A DNA stretch of 64,000 nucleotides from Desulfovibrio sp. (GCA_030145055.1 JAQYWK010000003.1:620001-684000); one strand, 5' to 3'; shown: positions 44,448-53,644, counted from the first letter of the stretch. Notes: generated from the letters alone by a model not told the origin. Translations and numbers: made by a program.

Positions 44448-44730
44448 ATGACAAACAAACAATGTCTCTGGAAAAAGTATATTGCAGCATGGTAAAACAG
44501 TGGCCTTTCTCAAGCCGAATACTGCCGTGAGCATGGAATTTCATACAAAACTTACGAGCATAACAAGCGCAAAATCCAGTGCAACAATATAAAGCCTGAT
44601 CGAAACAGCAAAAAAAAACGGTCTCAATCCTAACGAATACCTGATTTATATATTTGAAAAACTTCCGTTCATAGATTCTGCGCATGACCTTGAAGCTTTG
44701 CTTCCATTGGAAATAGTAAAGAACGACTAA
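44448..44730 (+). pseudogene. IS66-family transposon remnant
   Basis: The first half reads like an IS66 accessory protein (WKKYIAAW, an in-frame TAA, then NSGLSQAEYCREHGISYKTY). The second half reads like the C-terminus of an IS66 transposase (NGLNPNEYLIYIFEKLP, then LEALLPLEIVKND). The halves meet at a run of nine A (44610-44618) where the frame shifts by one. Almost the whole transposase is deleted, so the element is dead. Confidence 0.75.
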
Positions 44731-44886
44731 ATATAGCAGATTCAATTTCCTTTGTAAGGTGCAGGTGTTTCGACGCTTACTAAAGAAACAGAAATGACAC
44801 ATAACTATTGAAATAATCTAATTTATTTAAACCACGGAAACATGTTTTGAATATCTTCCGTTACCCATTCATGATCCCCTGAATTT

Positions 44887-47800
44887 TTATTGTCGCATTT
44901 TTCTTTTTATGTCGGTATTAGATTTGGAAAACCGTCGTAACGCCAATGATATCATTGCTATCAATAAGAAGAGAATCGGGCCGTACTCATCATTCATTCC
45001 CACAGTGCATCCTGTTCCACCGGTTACAGCCCCATTCATACCGAGAACCTGCGGGTCATCAATTACCCCTGATTTTGGATTGTCATCATAGTCGCCGTTG
45101 TCTTTAAGAGACGAAACAGCATAATACACAGTTGTGGAATTCAATGTCATGACAGGGTCGATAAATTTTCCAGACACATCTGTAAGCCACCAGTTGCCAT
45201 CTTTATAGTCCTCAAAATTAGCATAATTGAATTGTTTATGAGTGCCGTTAGTGAACAGCTTGTTCAGAGTTAATTCATTTGCTTCCACCGAAGGTAGCCC
45301 GGTTACAGCGTACTGTACACTGACAACACTATCCGCCGCAGTTTGTAAGGAGAATGAGGACTTATCGCTATAAACATTTTCCAGACCAGTTCCATATACA
45401 ATGTTTATGTTTGCAGCAGAACTGGACAAATGTGTTTTACTTAAAAATGTACAGATAGGCGCATTAGGCTGATTCGAGTTGAGTTCAATCTCTCCTTGAG
45501 TAGGACTATCTCCTGTCATGCCGCTAATTATCAACGCATAAGGCTGCGGACCGACAGGAATGTTATTGGCTGTAATCTCCGTTTTGTATGTGCCGGCCTG
45601 TGGCTTATCAATAGTTACAGAAACGGTATTATTCAAACGGTCAAATTCGGTTGTGGTTATATTCGTCCTGAAAAATACGGCAAGAGCCGGTGTCAAAGTA
45701 GTTACTTCCCAAACTCCCCCGGATTTTTTCAGTCCACGGAGCGTGGGACTTTGATCCTCATAGTAAATACCTAATAAAGTGTTATCCTTTTCCACAGCAA
45801 CCACAACGCTGCCACTAGTAATAGTCAACCCGACCGGAAGTGCTTGTTGCCCATCGGGAATATATCCAAATGATTTTCTAAAAATTTCATCCCCGACTGC
45901 CCCATCATAAGTATATACAACAATAGAAACTTCATCATGTATTTTGTTTGCGTTGGAGAACTGAAAACCTACAGACTCAAGAGTGCTGGGATATGATGAA
46001 GGAGTAACCGGCAAGCCCACCACATCATCCTTATAGTAATCATCAACTTCTTCAACATAGAGATACTTTGTCAACGGACTCAAACTGAGTGCGTTATCCG
46101 GATAAATCCATGTTCCATCCGGCTGTTGAACTCTAAGATCCAGATCATTGACCAACCCGCCAGTTGCGGCAACCGATCCCGGATAGTCGGTCCACCCAAG
46201 AACCGTTCTAAAAGGTTTTTCGTCATTCTCCACTTCAAAAGAAAAAATCCGGGAATAAGCAATATCGGCGGGGGCAGAATCTATTACATCGTGATATTCA
46301 ATTTTATAACTGCTATCTGAATTAATGGATGACTCAAGGTTTACTCTTCCCCACCCCTGAACATTATCCGGTGATCCGAGAACCTCCTGTGTCGATCCCG
46401 CTCCATACTGTCCGGGAACCAGTGACGTGGCCCCGTGGATAAGACTTGTTTTAATCAGCGCGGCACTGGGCTCGGTAAATCCCTCCTCCTTCATCAGGTA
46501 TTCGCGCAAAACAGCGGCAGTTCCGGATACCAGCGGGGTAGCCATGCTGGTCCCTCCTGACCAATAATAAGAAAAATCAAAAGTCCCCCACCCACTTCCT
46601 AGCTGCTCCAAGGACCGAGTAGAAAGAATATTTGTTCCCGGGGCAACAACTTCCGGCTTATAGCGGCCGTCTATAGTCGGTCCCCGACTAGAAAAGGCAG
46701 CGATACCATAAGGTTTATCAGAAAGGAGATCAGATCTTATAGGTTCAGTATTGTAATCAAAGACATCCCAGTGTTCCGTAGAATGCCCCTGATTAATGTC
46801 GGTTCTATAGGACTCAGAAGCTCCGACAGTCAGGCAGTTTTTAGCGGTTCCAGGAGTGTCAATACAATAGGGATCTATAACCCCGTTCTGATCATTATCC
46901 TTCCCTGAGTTGCCCGCAGCAAAAACAATTAAAAAATCCTTTTTCTCCCACATAAACTGGTCAACCGTTACACACAGGCTGTCATAATACCCCGCCCCGG
47001 AAGTTCCCCAGCTATTGCTGTGAACACGTGCCCCGGAATTATATGCGGGTAGAAAAATATTGGTCAAGTCCGAAGGTAATCCAGGTAATTCCGAACCTCC
47101 ATCAAAAGGTCCCACGGTTTGAAAATACAATTGGGCCTTTGGTGCTGCCCCCGCATAACATGTATCCGGGAAAAAATTCGCCGAAGGTGATGCCCCTGAC
47201 TTTATACCATTACCGAGAATAGTACCTGCAACATGAGTTCCGTGCCCGCTGAAGTCCTTAATACTTGATGCTGGAAACACAGTATTGCTGATAAGCCTGC
47301 TTCCGCCCTGACCATCGGTGAAATCCTCATGAATGCTATCGCTCTCCCCGGTATCAATTCCTGTATCGCAAACGGCTACAATCTGACCTTCACCAAAGAG
47401 CTGACTTCTGGAAACAGGCCATGTTTTTTGCTGCTCTGAGCGGGCTTCGATTATACCAAGGGCAATATTATTATTCGTGCGAGGCTTAGGCGCCTTTTCA
47501 ACCCACTTCACGCCTTTTATATCTTTAAGGCCCCCGACACTTTTTATGGGTATTTCAACATCAAGCACAATACTCCACTTTGACGAAGAACTTGAAACTA
47601 CACTCCCACCGGCCGAACGGACTTTGCTTTCAAGCGAAGTTATATCTTCCCCGGGAAATGCAACTACCCGTACTTTCAGGATATCACCTTGCTCCTGCAG
47701 TTTTTCAGGAGTAATATCATACACATCTCTGGACAGCTTCAAATCGGCAGAATATTTACCAATCCAGCGCACACAGCTCAATTGTTCGACATCATTAACC

Positions 47801-48216
47801 TTTGCAGTATCAAGCTTAATTATAAATGCATATTGAGGGATATAATCGAAAAAGACAGCTCCAAGATCCGAAAGATATTTTTTCCATGAAGATTGAATAG
47901 GACCGGTATATTGAACAACGTAGTAATCATACTCATCAACTACGCTCAGTGCGGAAAATGAAAAAAGCCTTGTTAGGGTTCTTACAAAAATTGTTACAGA
48001 ATCAGAATCGTCTGAACACTTTGAGGATGAAGAAGTATCACCGGAGGGCAAAAGATTTGAACCTAAAGTGCCCTTCAAAGGGTCAACCTGCTGGTTCTGG
48101 AAATAAAGTTTTGGACCGGAGGATTCGCCGCCATAAACAGAACAAGGATACAGCAGAAAAACAACCGTCATAAATACAAATAATTGCTTGACGGCAACCG
48201 AGGGAATTAAATTCAT
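44887..48216 (-). CDS. large secreted subtilisin-like serine protease (S8) with C-terminal anchor-type tail
   Basis: An 1109-residue exported protease. A signal peptide is at 1-28. The S8 triad motifs are visible: Asp in AVCDTGIDTG, His in GHGTHVAGTI, Ser in GGTSMATPLVSG; the oxyanion Asn is in VFAAGNSGKDND. A long C-terminal region with beta-sandwich-like segments follows. The end carries GCTVGMNDEYGP, then a hydrophobic stretch (ILFLLIAMISLAL) and a basic tail (RRFSKS). This three-part tail resembles the CTERM sorting signals used by rhombosortase/exosortase-like systems. Likely secreted for protein scavenging. It lies in the second accessory segment. Confidence 0.92.
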   Translation of the reverse strand: MNLIPSVAVKQLFVFMTVVFLLYPCSVYGGESSGPKLYFQNQQVDPLKGTLGSNLLPSGDTSSSSKCSDDSDSVTIFVRTLTRLFSFSALSVVDEYDYYVVQYTGPIQSSWKKYLSDLGAVFFDYIPQYAFIIKLDTAKVNDVEQLSCVRWIGKYSADLKLSRDVYDITPEKLQEQGDILKVRVVAFPGEDITSLESKVRSAGGSVVSSSSSKWSIVLDVEIPIKSVGGLKDIKGVKWVEKAPKPRTNNNIALGIIEARSEQQKTWPVSRSQLFGEGQIVAVCDTGIDTGESDSIHEDFTDGQGGSRLISNTVFPASSIKDFSGHGTHVAGTILGNGIKSGASPSANFFPDTCYAGAAPKAQLYFQTVGPFDGGSELPGLPSDLTNIFLPAYNSGARVHSNSWGTSGAGYYDSLCVTVDQFMWEKKDFLIVFAAGNSGKDNDQNGVIDPYCIDTPGTAKNCLTVGASESYRTDINQGHSTEHWDVFDYNTEPIRSDLLSDKPYGIAAFSSRGPTIDGRYKPEVVAPGTNILSTRSLEQLGSGWGTFDFSYYWSGGTSMATPLVSGTAAVLREYLMKEEGFTEPSAALIKTSLIHGATSLVPGQYGAGSTQEVLGSPDNVQGWGRVNLESSINSDSSYKIEYHDVIDSAPADIAYSRIFSFEVENDEKPFRTVLGWTDYPGSVAATGGLVNDLDLRVQQPDGTWIYPDNALSLSPLTKYLYVEEVDDYYKDDVVGLPVTPSSYPSTLESVGFQFSNANKIHDEVSIVVYTYDGAVGDEIFRKSFGYIPDGQQALPVGLTITSGSVVVAVEKDNTLLGIYYEDQSPTLRGLKKSGGVWEVTTLTPALAVFFRTNITTTEFDRLNNTVSVTIDKPQAGTYKTEITANNIPVGPQPYALIISGMTGDSPTQGEIELNSNQPNAPICTFLSKTHLSSSAANINIVYGTGLENVYSDKSSFSLQTAADSVVSVQYAVTGLPSVEANELTLNKLFTNGTHKQFNYANFEDYKDGNWWLTDVSGKFIDPVMTLNSTTVYYAVSSLKDNGDYDDNPKSGVIDDPQVLGMNGAVTGGTGCTVGMNDEYGPILFLLIAMISLALRRFSKSNTDIKRKMRQ

Positions 48217-48265
48217 TATATATTTCCTAATTATAATTATTAAGAAAATACCATGCTCAATAGCA

Positions 48266-49157
48266 TCATAATATGCAAGAGATATAAAAAACCACCGAAG
48301 GTCTTCTTTTTAGGGAATCTTCCACGGATGGCACGGTGACCTTCCCGAAAAGGGCGGCCTGAGCACACGAAGTCACAGCATCACACCCAATGTCATGAAA
48401 AGCATATAGAGCGTGAGAAAAAAGCTTTTTTTCGAGTTCGATAGCGCCCAACATTACAGATTGTTAAATTCGTGATTCAATTTTTCCAGATGAAACCAAG
48501 TGTAACAACCCAGCAAGACGAGCAACCTGACCGGGACTTTACCCGCTCAACCTGCAATGAAACTTTCGGAGGTTCCGCAATTCGAAAACCAAGCCTGCTT
48601 TGACCAAAGAAGTATAAAAATCGAGCAAGAAAACCGCGCCCTCTAAACTCTGGATTCATAGCCATACACTCGCCTTGCTACTCCATGAGCACAGCTAAAC
48701 ATTCAGGGGTAATGTCATCAGCAAGTAATCTTGGAATAGAAAGTAACTCCGGCAATTCATCCTCAAGGCCACAAATCTCTTGCAATAAACTATCTCGATT
48801 CTGGGAATTCTTTGCCTTAGCAGCCCAGTTACGATGATGATCAATAGCCCGTTCTAACGTCAGTCGCTTAGAACGTACTTCCTGAGTTAGTGGACCTATT
48901 ACTTTCTCTTGATCATTTTCCCACGGTGTTAACGGCCTGCGTGCAGCCTGAGTAACAGCACTTTTCCTTTCACCGGGTGAAAGCGGCGACAACAGGTAAA
49001 GATTCAAGGATTCATGGTAGCCTTCCTTAACCTGTAAGCAGAAACGCCGCTGCGCGACGGTTGATAGAACTCCAAATAGATTACAGAGAACCATCTCATA
49101 CGAAACTTGCAGAGATTCACTGAGTTCATAACTGTAATCGGCCAAAACGGAAGGCAA
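48266..49157 (-). pseudogene. decayed DUF3987 (YfjI-type) gene
   Basis: Three readable pieces of one DUF3987 protein in the expected order. N-terminal: YELSESLQVSYEMVLCNLFGVL... and LSPGERKSAVTQAA (48681-49157). Middle: NPEFRGRGFLARFLYFFG and SRLGFR (48477-48665), joined in frame across a TAG after a deletion. C-terminal: AIELEKKLFSHALYAFHDIG (48266-48454). About 100 residues are missing between the first two pieces. Family members are phage/plasmid-associated, so this is a mobile-element relic. Confidence 0.7.
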
Positions 49158-49629
49158 CGAGATTGACGCCAGTGAAGGGGGAAACTTCGGACCTAAAATA
49201 AACTTTGAGCCTTGTCTCGAAAACGACGTTCAGAAAATCATGGCTAACTTCTCTACCCCAACGCTTACGCAGTTCAGCAGCAGAAATTTTATTCTCCACA
49301 CCTTTTTTAAAAATAACGGTATCTCCTTTGATCCATAAAACAACCGCAGTCTTCAGGATTGAAATAGATAAAACTGAGAATAAGGTAATTACAAAGACCC
49401 TAAAATAAATATCCATTTCAGATTTGAATGGAACTAAAGTAAAAAGCATACACCCAAGATATATTGCGACTGAAATAAGTGTCCAACTGACTACATTCTC
49501 TTGCAGATTTCTTTTCAACTCCAAACCGGAAGTAACAAAAGACCTATGAAGCCGACCTTTCCCATCTAAAGTACTGCTCTCGTCTAAATTTCCATTCAAT
49601 GCCGATTCACTATTATGTGCTTTACTCAT
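49126..49629 (-). CDS. two-helix membrane protein, unknown
   Basis: About 167 residues with two hydrophobic helices (about 45-62 and 70-90) flanked by polar termini. The C-terminal end overlaps the DUF3987 remnant and may be a frameshifted tail. ATG 49629 has AGGGAGATTGAGC upstream, a good ribosome site, so the gene may be expressed. No recognised family. Confidence 0.55.
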   Translation of the reverse strand: MSKAHNSESALNGNLDESSTLDGKGRLHRSFVTSGLELKRNLQENVVSWTLISVAIYLGCMLFTLVPFKSEMDIYFRVFVITLFSVLSISILKTAVVLWIKGDTVIFKKGVENKISAAELRKRWGREVSHDFLNVVFETRLKVYFRSEVSPFTGVNLVAFRFGRLQL

Positions 49630-49831
49630 GCTCAATCTCCCTATGCTTTTATACAGCTTATCCCCCTTTAACTGAGCTATATATTTTTTACAAATAGGAT
49701 GATGTTTAAGCGAACTTCCCCAATTAGTAGATATGGGGAACAAAAAAGTGAAAAAACTTGAACTTAAGCAAACTTTTTTCACTTTTATTCATTTTATGGG
49801 GAAGAGTGTGGGGAGAGCTATTTTGGGCATG

Positions 49832-49865
49832 AAAAAAGGGTTTACAGCTGTAAAGCTATAAACCC
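49832..49865 (-). terminator. terminator of the tRNA-Leu fragment
   Basis: On the minus strand a 12-bp stem (one mismatch, 49838-49865) is followed by TTTTTT. It lies directly after the tRNA-Leu 3' end and is the natural end of that transcript. Confidence 0.85.
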
Positions 49866-49875
49866 TTGATTTATC

Positions 49876-49934
49876 TGGTACCGGGAGAGAGAATTGAACT
49901 CTCATGGCATCACTACCGGCGGATTTTGAGTCCG
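49876..49934 (-). tRNA. tRNA-Leu(CAA) 3' fragment (attachment-site remnant)
   Basis: On the minus strand it reads from the anticodon arm (CGGA CTCAAAA TCCG, anticodon CAA) through a long variable arm typical of tRNA-Leu, the T-arm GAGAG TTCAATT CTCTC and the encoded end TCCCGGTACCA. The D-arm and 5' acceptor strand are missing; the neighbouring sequence is unrelated and leads into the integrase gene. This is the usual result of integration into a tRNA gene. Confidence 0.8.
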
Positions 49935-50098
49935 TTTTTTGAAGTTTCACAAGAAATCACACTCCTTCACATAAGTTAGCTTAACTAATGTTTTAACTTA
50001 CTTTTTAATCGATCATATTCAACACATCATCACTTGTGATCATTGCCCATCCTCTAAAAAAGTTGTACAGGAGTTGTACAAAACATGAAGGAGGGAGA

Positions 50099-51286
50099 AT
50101 GGCTTCAAATATCAAATGGCACAAAACCAAATTCCCCGGAGTGCGTTATCGGGAACATGAGACCCGCAAACACGGTATCCAGCCGGACAAATATTTCGCC
50201 ATCACCTACAAGTATGAAGGCAAGACCAAAACCGAAGCAATAGGATGGTCCAGCAACGGTATCAAACCACAAATTGCAGCCAATATTCTAAGTGAACTTA
50301 AGGTCAATCAAACTCAAGGCAAATTTCCGCAAACCTTGAAGCAAAAAAAAGAGATGGCTACCAACCATCTCAAAGAGAAAGAAACTCGCGAACTAGCTGA
50401 AAAAGAAAAAGGTATAACCTTTGATGAAATATGGTCACAATTTTACAGACCACAAGCAAAGTCAAATAAAGCGGTCACCTCATGGAAAAGGGAAGAAAGT
50501 CTCCACCGTATTTGGATATCCCCTGCCATAGGCACAGTTCCTTTTGCAGAAGTCTCAGCTATTGACCTTGAGCGCATTAAAACGAACATGGCTAAAAAAG
50601 AACGTAGCCCGCGCTCAATTCAATATGCACTGGCAACCGTGCGCCAAGTGTATAATGTCGCCAAGAAGATGGACCTCTTCAACGGCGATAATCCGGTCAA
50701 GAAAATCAAAATGCCCAAAATGGACAACCGGCGAACACGCTTTCTGTCAGAAGATGAAGCCGAGCAGCTTCTTGAAATATTAAAAGACAAACATCATCAG
50801 CTTTATATTATTGCACTCGTTTCCATTTATGGAGGTCTGAGGGCAGGAGAAATTGTTAATTTAGAATGGAAAGACCTCAACTTTGCCGAAGGTATGGTTC
50901 TAATACGAGACTCGAAGAACACTCTTTCCCGCCATGCATTCATGACAAAGCGGGTAAAAAAGGAACTTAGAGAATTCAGAAAGCAAACAGATCCAACTCA
51001 AAAGCCAGTATTCAGTGCTCAAAAAGGCAAAAAAATAAATGAAGTGTCTCGCTCCTTTAATGAAGCGGTTGATGAATTAGGCTTAAATGTCGGCATTGAT
51101 GACCGCAGGCAAAAGGTAGTTTTCCACACTCTACGTCATACATTTGCAAGCTGGCTGGTTCAACGAGGAACACCTTTGTACACGGTGGCAAAGCTAATGG
51201 GACACTCCACTCTAGCAATGACAGAGCGGTATGCCCACCTTGCACCGGACAATCTGAGAGCAGCTATTTCTGTTTTAGAAGGCTAA
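50099..51286 (+). CDS. tyrosine recombinase/integrase
   Basis: About 395 residues, P4-type site-specific integrase. The N-terminal arm-binding part includes WHKTKFPGVRYREHE; a SAM-like core-binding domain (about 140-220) follows. Catalytic residues are the Arg in YGGLRAGEI, the HxxR of HTLRHTFASWLV, and the Tyr of TERYAHL, next to LMGHSTLAM. The start at ATG 50099 has GGAGGGAGA. It lies 165 nt from the tRNA-Leu fragment and 76 nt before a tRNA-Thr-like repeat; either could be its att site. Part of its sequence is duplicated at 34991-35080. Confidence 0.95.
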   Translation: MASNIKWHKTKFPGVRYREHETRKHGIQPDKYFAITYKYEGKTKTEAIGWSSNGIKPQIAANILSELKVNQTQGKFPQTLKQKKEMATNHLKEKETRELAEKEKGITFDEIWSQFYRPQAKSNKAVTSWKREESLHRIWISPAIGTVPFAEVSAIDLERIKTNMAKKERSPRSIQYALATVRQVYNVAKKMDLFNGDNPVKKIKMPKMDNRRTRFLSEDEAEQLLEILKDKHHQLYIIALVSIYGGLRAGEIVNLEWKDLNFAEGMVLIRDSKNTLSRHAFMTKRVKKELREFRKQTDPTQKPVFSAQKGKKINEVSRSFNEAVDELGLNVGIDDRRQKVVFHTLRHTFASWLVQRGTPLYTVAKLMGHSTLAMTERYAHLAPDNLRAAISVLEG

Positions 51287-51361
51287 GCTAATACAGATTA
51301 TTATTAGAACTCTTCGCCGAACAAGCTCTGACGATTTTAAAGAGAATTGCTTTTAGTCGTA

Positions 51362-51427
51362 GAGGCAAACCACACACACCTGATTCGTAATCAGTAGACA
51401 ATCGGTTTGATCCAGATCGTTGCCTCC
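51362..51427 (+). tRNA. D-armless tRNA-Thr(CGU)-like element, attachment-site copy C
   Basis: A 7-bp acceptor-like stem GAGGCAA (51362-51368) pairs with TTGCCTC (51420-51426). Between them is a short AC repeat in place of the D-arm, then the anticodon arm CTGA TTCGTAA TCAG and a weak T-arm. A 15-base core, ATTCGTAATCAGTAG, is shared with copies A and B. It is probably an att relic, not a functional tRNA. Confidence 0.55.
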
Positions 51428-51438
51428 AGAAATAGCTT

Positions 51439-51474
51439 AGCCTCACAGAGTATTATCGCATTGTGGGGCTTTTT
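51439..51474 (+). terminator. terminator following tRNA-like copy C
   Basis: Stem AGCCTCACA / TGTGGGGCT followed by TTTTT. Similar in loop size and sequence to the terminator after copy A. Confidence 0.85.
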
Positions 51475-51746
51475 ATAAAAAAGGTGGAATCAGTTTCTCC
51501 TTATCATAATGGGAGAATTTGATGGTCTTTTTAGTTAATTATGCCGTATTTGTTCGCTTGAGAGCAAGCAGGCTCCATCAGGACTTTTTTAATATGATAT
51601 GTGGATTGCCCAATATTGAATTAATGATTGGCGCAACATTAGCAAATATGTAGACTTAGCTTTATTGTTTTACATTATTGTAATTCTCATCTTTTACGCA
51701 TCCTTCTTAAGTCTTTGTTATAAAAGAATAAAATATTTGCTAAAAT

Positions 51747-53372
51747 ATGGCACCACCCTTGCTTAGCAAGAGTATGTATCCAAATTTACATGGACTAAAA
51801 CTTTCGGCATTGCTTGCCATCTGCCAAGCCATCGATCAGGCTTTGAATCTTGAATCTGCTCTGGACGGAGTGCTCTGCATTATGTCCAAAAAGCTGAGCA
51901 TGCAAAGGGCAACTGTTACTTTGCATGACCCTGAGACTGGTCAGCTCTCTATTAATGCGTCCTATGGGCTCAGTCCTGAGGAAAGGCAGCGTGGTGTTTA
52001 TCGGCTTAATGAAGGGGTTACCGGGCGCATTTTTCAGACTGGTGAGCCTTTTTATGTGCCGGATATTACCAAGGAACCTTTGTTTTTGGATAAGACTGGT
52101 TCGCGTAAAATTCAACGCGGTCTAATATCATTTCTTGGAGTTCCTATCCTTCTGCACGGTGATTCAATTGGCGTGCTGAATGTTGACCGCTTGTTCGATG
52201 ATGAAGTTGCATTTGAAGAAGATATTGATTTCCTCAAAATTGTCGCCACGCTTATCGGGCAGTTCATCAGTCTTAATGAGAAGGTTAAGAAGCGTGAGGC
52301 TGTTCTCAAGCGAGAAAACACCTCGCTAAAATATCAGATATCAAAGAACAACAAAGGACCGTATATTGTCGGGCATAGCTCATCAATGGTCGAGGTTCAG
52401 CGGCAGATAGAAAAGGTTTCTCCAACACGGGCAACAGTACTGCTGCTTGGCGAGTCCGGTGTAGGTAAAACTTTAATTGCGCGCATTATCCATGAAATAT
52501 CTGACCGTAAGGGACACCCTTTCATTAAAGTGAACTGCGCTTCCATCCCTGAAAATTTATTGGAATCAGAATTGTTCGGTTACGAGAAAGGCGCTTTTAC
52601 TGGCGCTACTGGAACCAGACAGGGCCGCTTTGAAGAAGCTGATGGCGGGACAATTTTTCTAGATGAGATCGGCGAGTTTCCCATGAACTTACAGTCCAAG
52701 TTATTGCGGGTATTGCAGGAAAAAGAATTTGAACGGCTAGGCTCCAACCGCACCCGTGTTAGCGATGTGCGTATTTTAGCTGCAACTAACCGCGACCTAG
52801 GTGAATTGGTCGAGCGCAATGAATTCAGGCTCGATCTATTTTATAGGCTTAACATCTTTCCGATTCTGGTTCCGCCACTTAAGGAACGTAAGGAAGATAT
52901 TACGGGGCTACTGAATCACTTTCTACAGAAAATGTCCGATGATTACGGCAGGCAGATGCTATTCACCCCCGCGGCATTGGATGCCCTAATTACATACGAT
53001 TGGCCCGGTAATGTTCGCGAGATGCAGAATCTCATCGAGCGGCTGGTGATCATGTCTGACAGCGAGTATATTACGCTTGAATTTTTGAAGTCATACCTAG
53101 CGCCCGGACAGAGCTTTGTGCAGAATTCCATAGGTAGCGAGTCTACCAGTACTTGCGATGAACCACCGCATTGTACTTCTCTTAAGGAAGTAGAGCGTAA
53201 CGAAGTAGTCGCTGCGTTAGAGCGAAACGGCTGGATTCAGTACAAGGCCGCCGATACCCTAGGATTGTCCGCCCGCCAGATGGGGTACCGTGTTAAGAGG
53301 TACGGGCTAGAGTCTATGATTGCCGAAGGGCGTGCGCGTCTTCGGCGGATGAAGGATGGGGTTGAGGGGTAG
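51747..53372 (+). CDS. nifA: NifA-type sigma-54 activator
   Basis: A 541-residue activator: GAF domain (about 20-175), AAA+ domain with LLGESGVGKTLIA, KGAFTGATG and GTIFLDEIGEF, and a C-terminal Fis-type helix-turn-helix (AADTLGLSARQMGYRVKRYGL). The QMGYRVKRYGL recognition helix is characteristic of NifA. The interdomain linker contains TCDEPPHC, a Cys-X5-Cys pair that may relate to the cysteines of oxygen-sensitive NifA. The nif genes lie 5 kb downstream. The ribosome site before ATG 51747 is weak; ATG 51774 is an alternative. Confidence 0.85.
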   Translation: MAPPLLSKSMYPNLHGLKLSALLAICQAIDQALNLESALDGVLCIMSKKLSMQRATVTLHDPETGQLSINASYGLSPEERQRGVYRLNEGVTGRIFQTGEPFYVPDITKEPLFLDKTGSRKIQRGLISFLGVPILLHGDSIGVLNVDRLFDDEVAFEEDIDFLKIVATLIGQFISLNEKVKKREAVLKRENTSLKYQISKNNKGPYIVGHSSSMVEVQRQIEKVSPTRATVLLLGESGVGKTLIARIIHEISDRKGHPFIKVNCASIPENLLESELFGYEKGAFTGATGTRQGRFEEADGGTIFLDEIGEFPMNLQSKLLRVLQEKEFERLGSNRTRVSDVRILAATNRDLGELVERNEFRLDLFYRLNIFPILVPPLKERKEDITGLLNHFLQKMSDDYGRQMLFTPAALDALITYDWPGNVREMQNLIERLVIMSDSEYITLEFLKSYLAPGQSFVQNSIGSESTSTCDEPPHCTSLKEVERNEVVAALERNGWIQYKAADTLGLSARQMGYRVKRYGLESMIAEGRARLRRMKDGVEG

Positions 53373-53426
53373 ATTGTTTGGTGTTTGTTGAAGTTTGGTG
53401 ATTTTTTTTGAATGTGTTCATTTAGA

Positions 53427-53467
53427 AATGCCCGACCGAAGATGATTCTTTGGTCGGGCATTATTTT
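53427..53467 (+). terminator. nifA terminator
   Basis: Stem AATGCCCGACC / GGTCGGGCATT with a 14-nt loop, followed by ATTTTG. It lies 55 nt after the nifA stop. Confidence 0.85.
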
Positions 53468-53485
53468 GTCGTAATAATCGTCCAA

Positions 53486-53619
53486 CAAAATTGTTGCCAG
53501 CAAAATTGTTGGCTGTTGACAGTTTTAATATTATTTGTGTACAACAGACTTGTTGGCAGCAATTCTGTTGGCATCTAGATTGTTGGTAGTAAAAGTGTTG
53601 ATTCTAATTTATTGGCGGA
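53486..53619 (+). repeat. seven copies of a 15-bp degenerate tandem repeat
   Basis: Units of consensus CAAAATTGTTGGCAG occur at 53486, 53501, 53545, 53560, 53575, 53590 and 53605, each exactly 15 bp. A 29-bp gap lies between the second and third units. The core TTGTTGG is the best conserved part. They fill the space before the first ATPase gene and look like binding sites for a repeat-recognising protein rather than coding sequence. Confidence 0.75.
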
Positions 53620-53644
53620 ATGTAATGATTCTACAGGGGGCATC

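Noticed and set aside
53486-53619. CRISPR array
   Set aside because: Units are 15 bp, directly adjacent and degenerate, with no spacers and no cas genes nearby.
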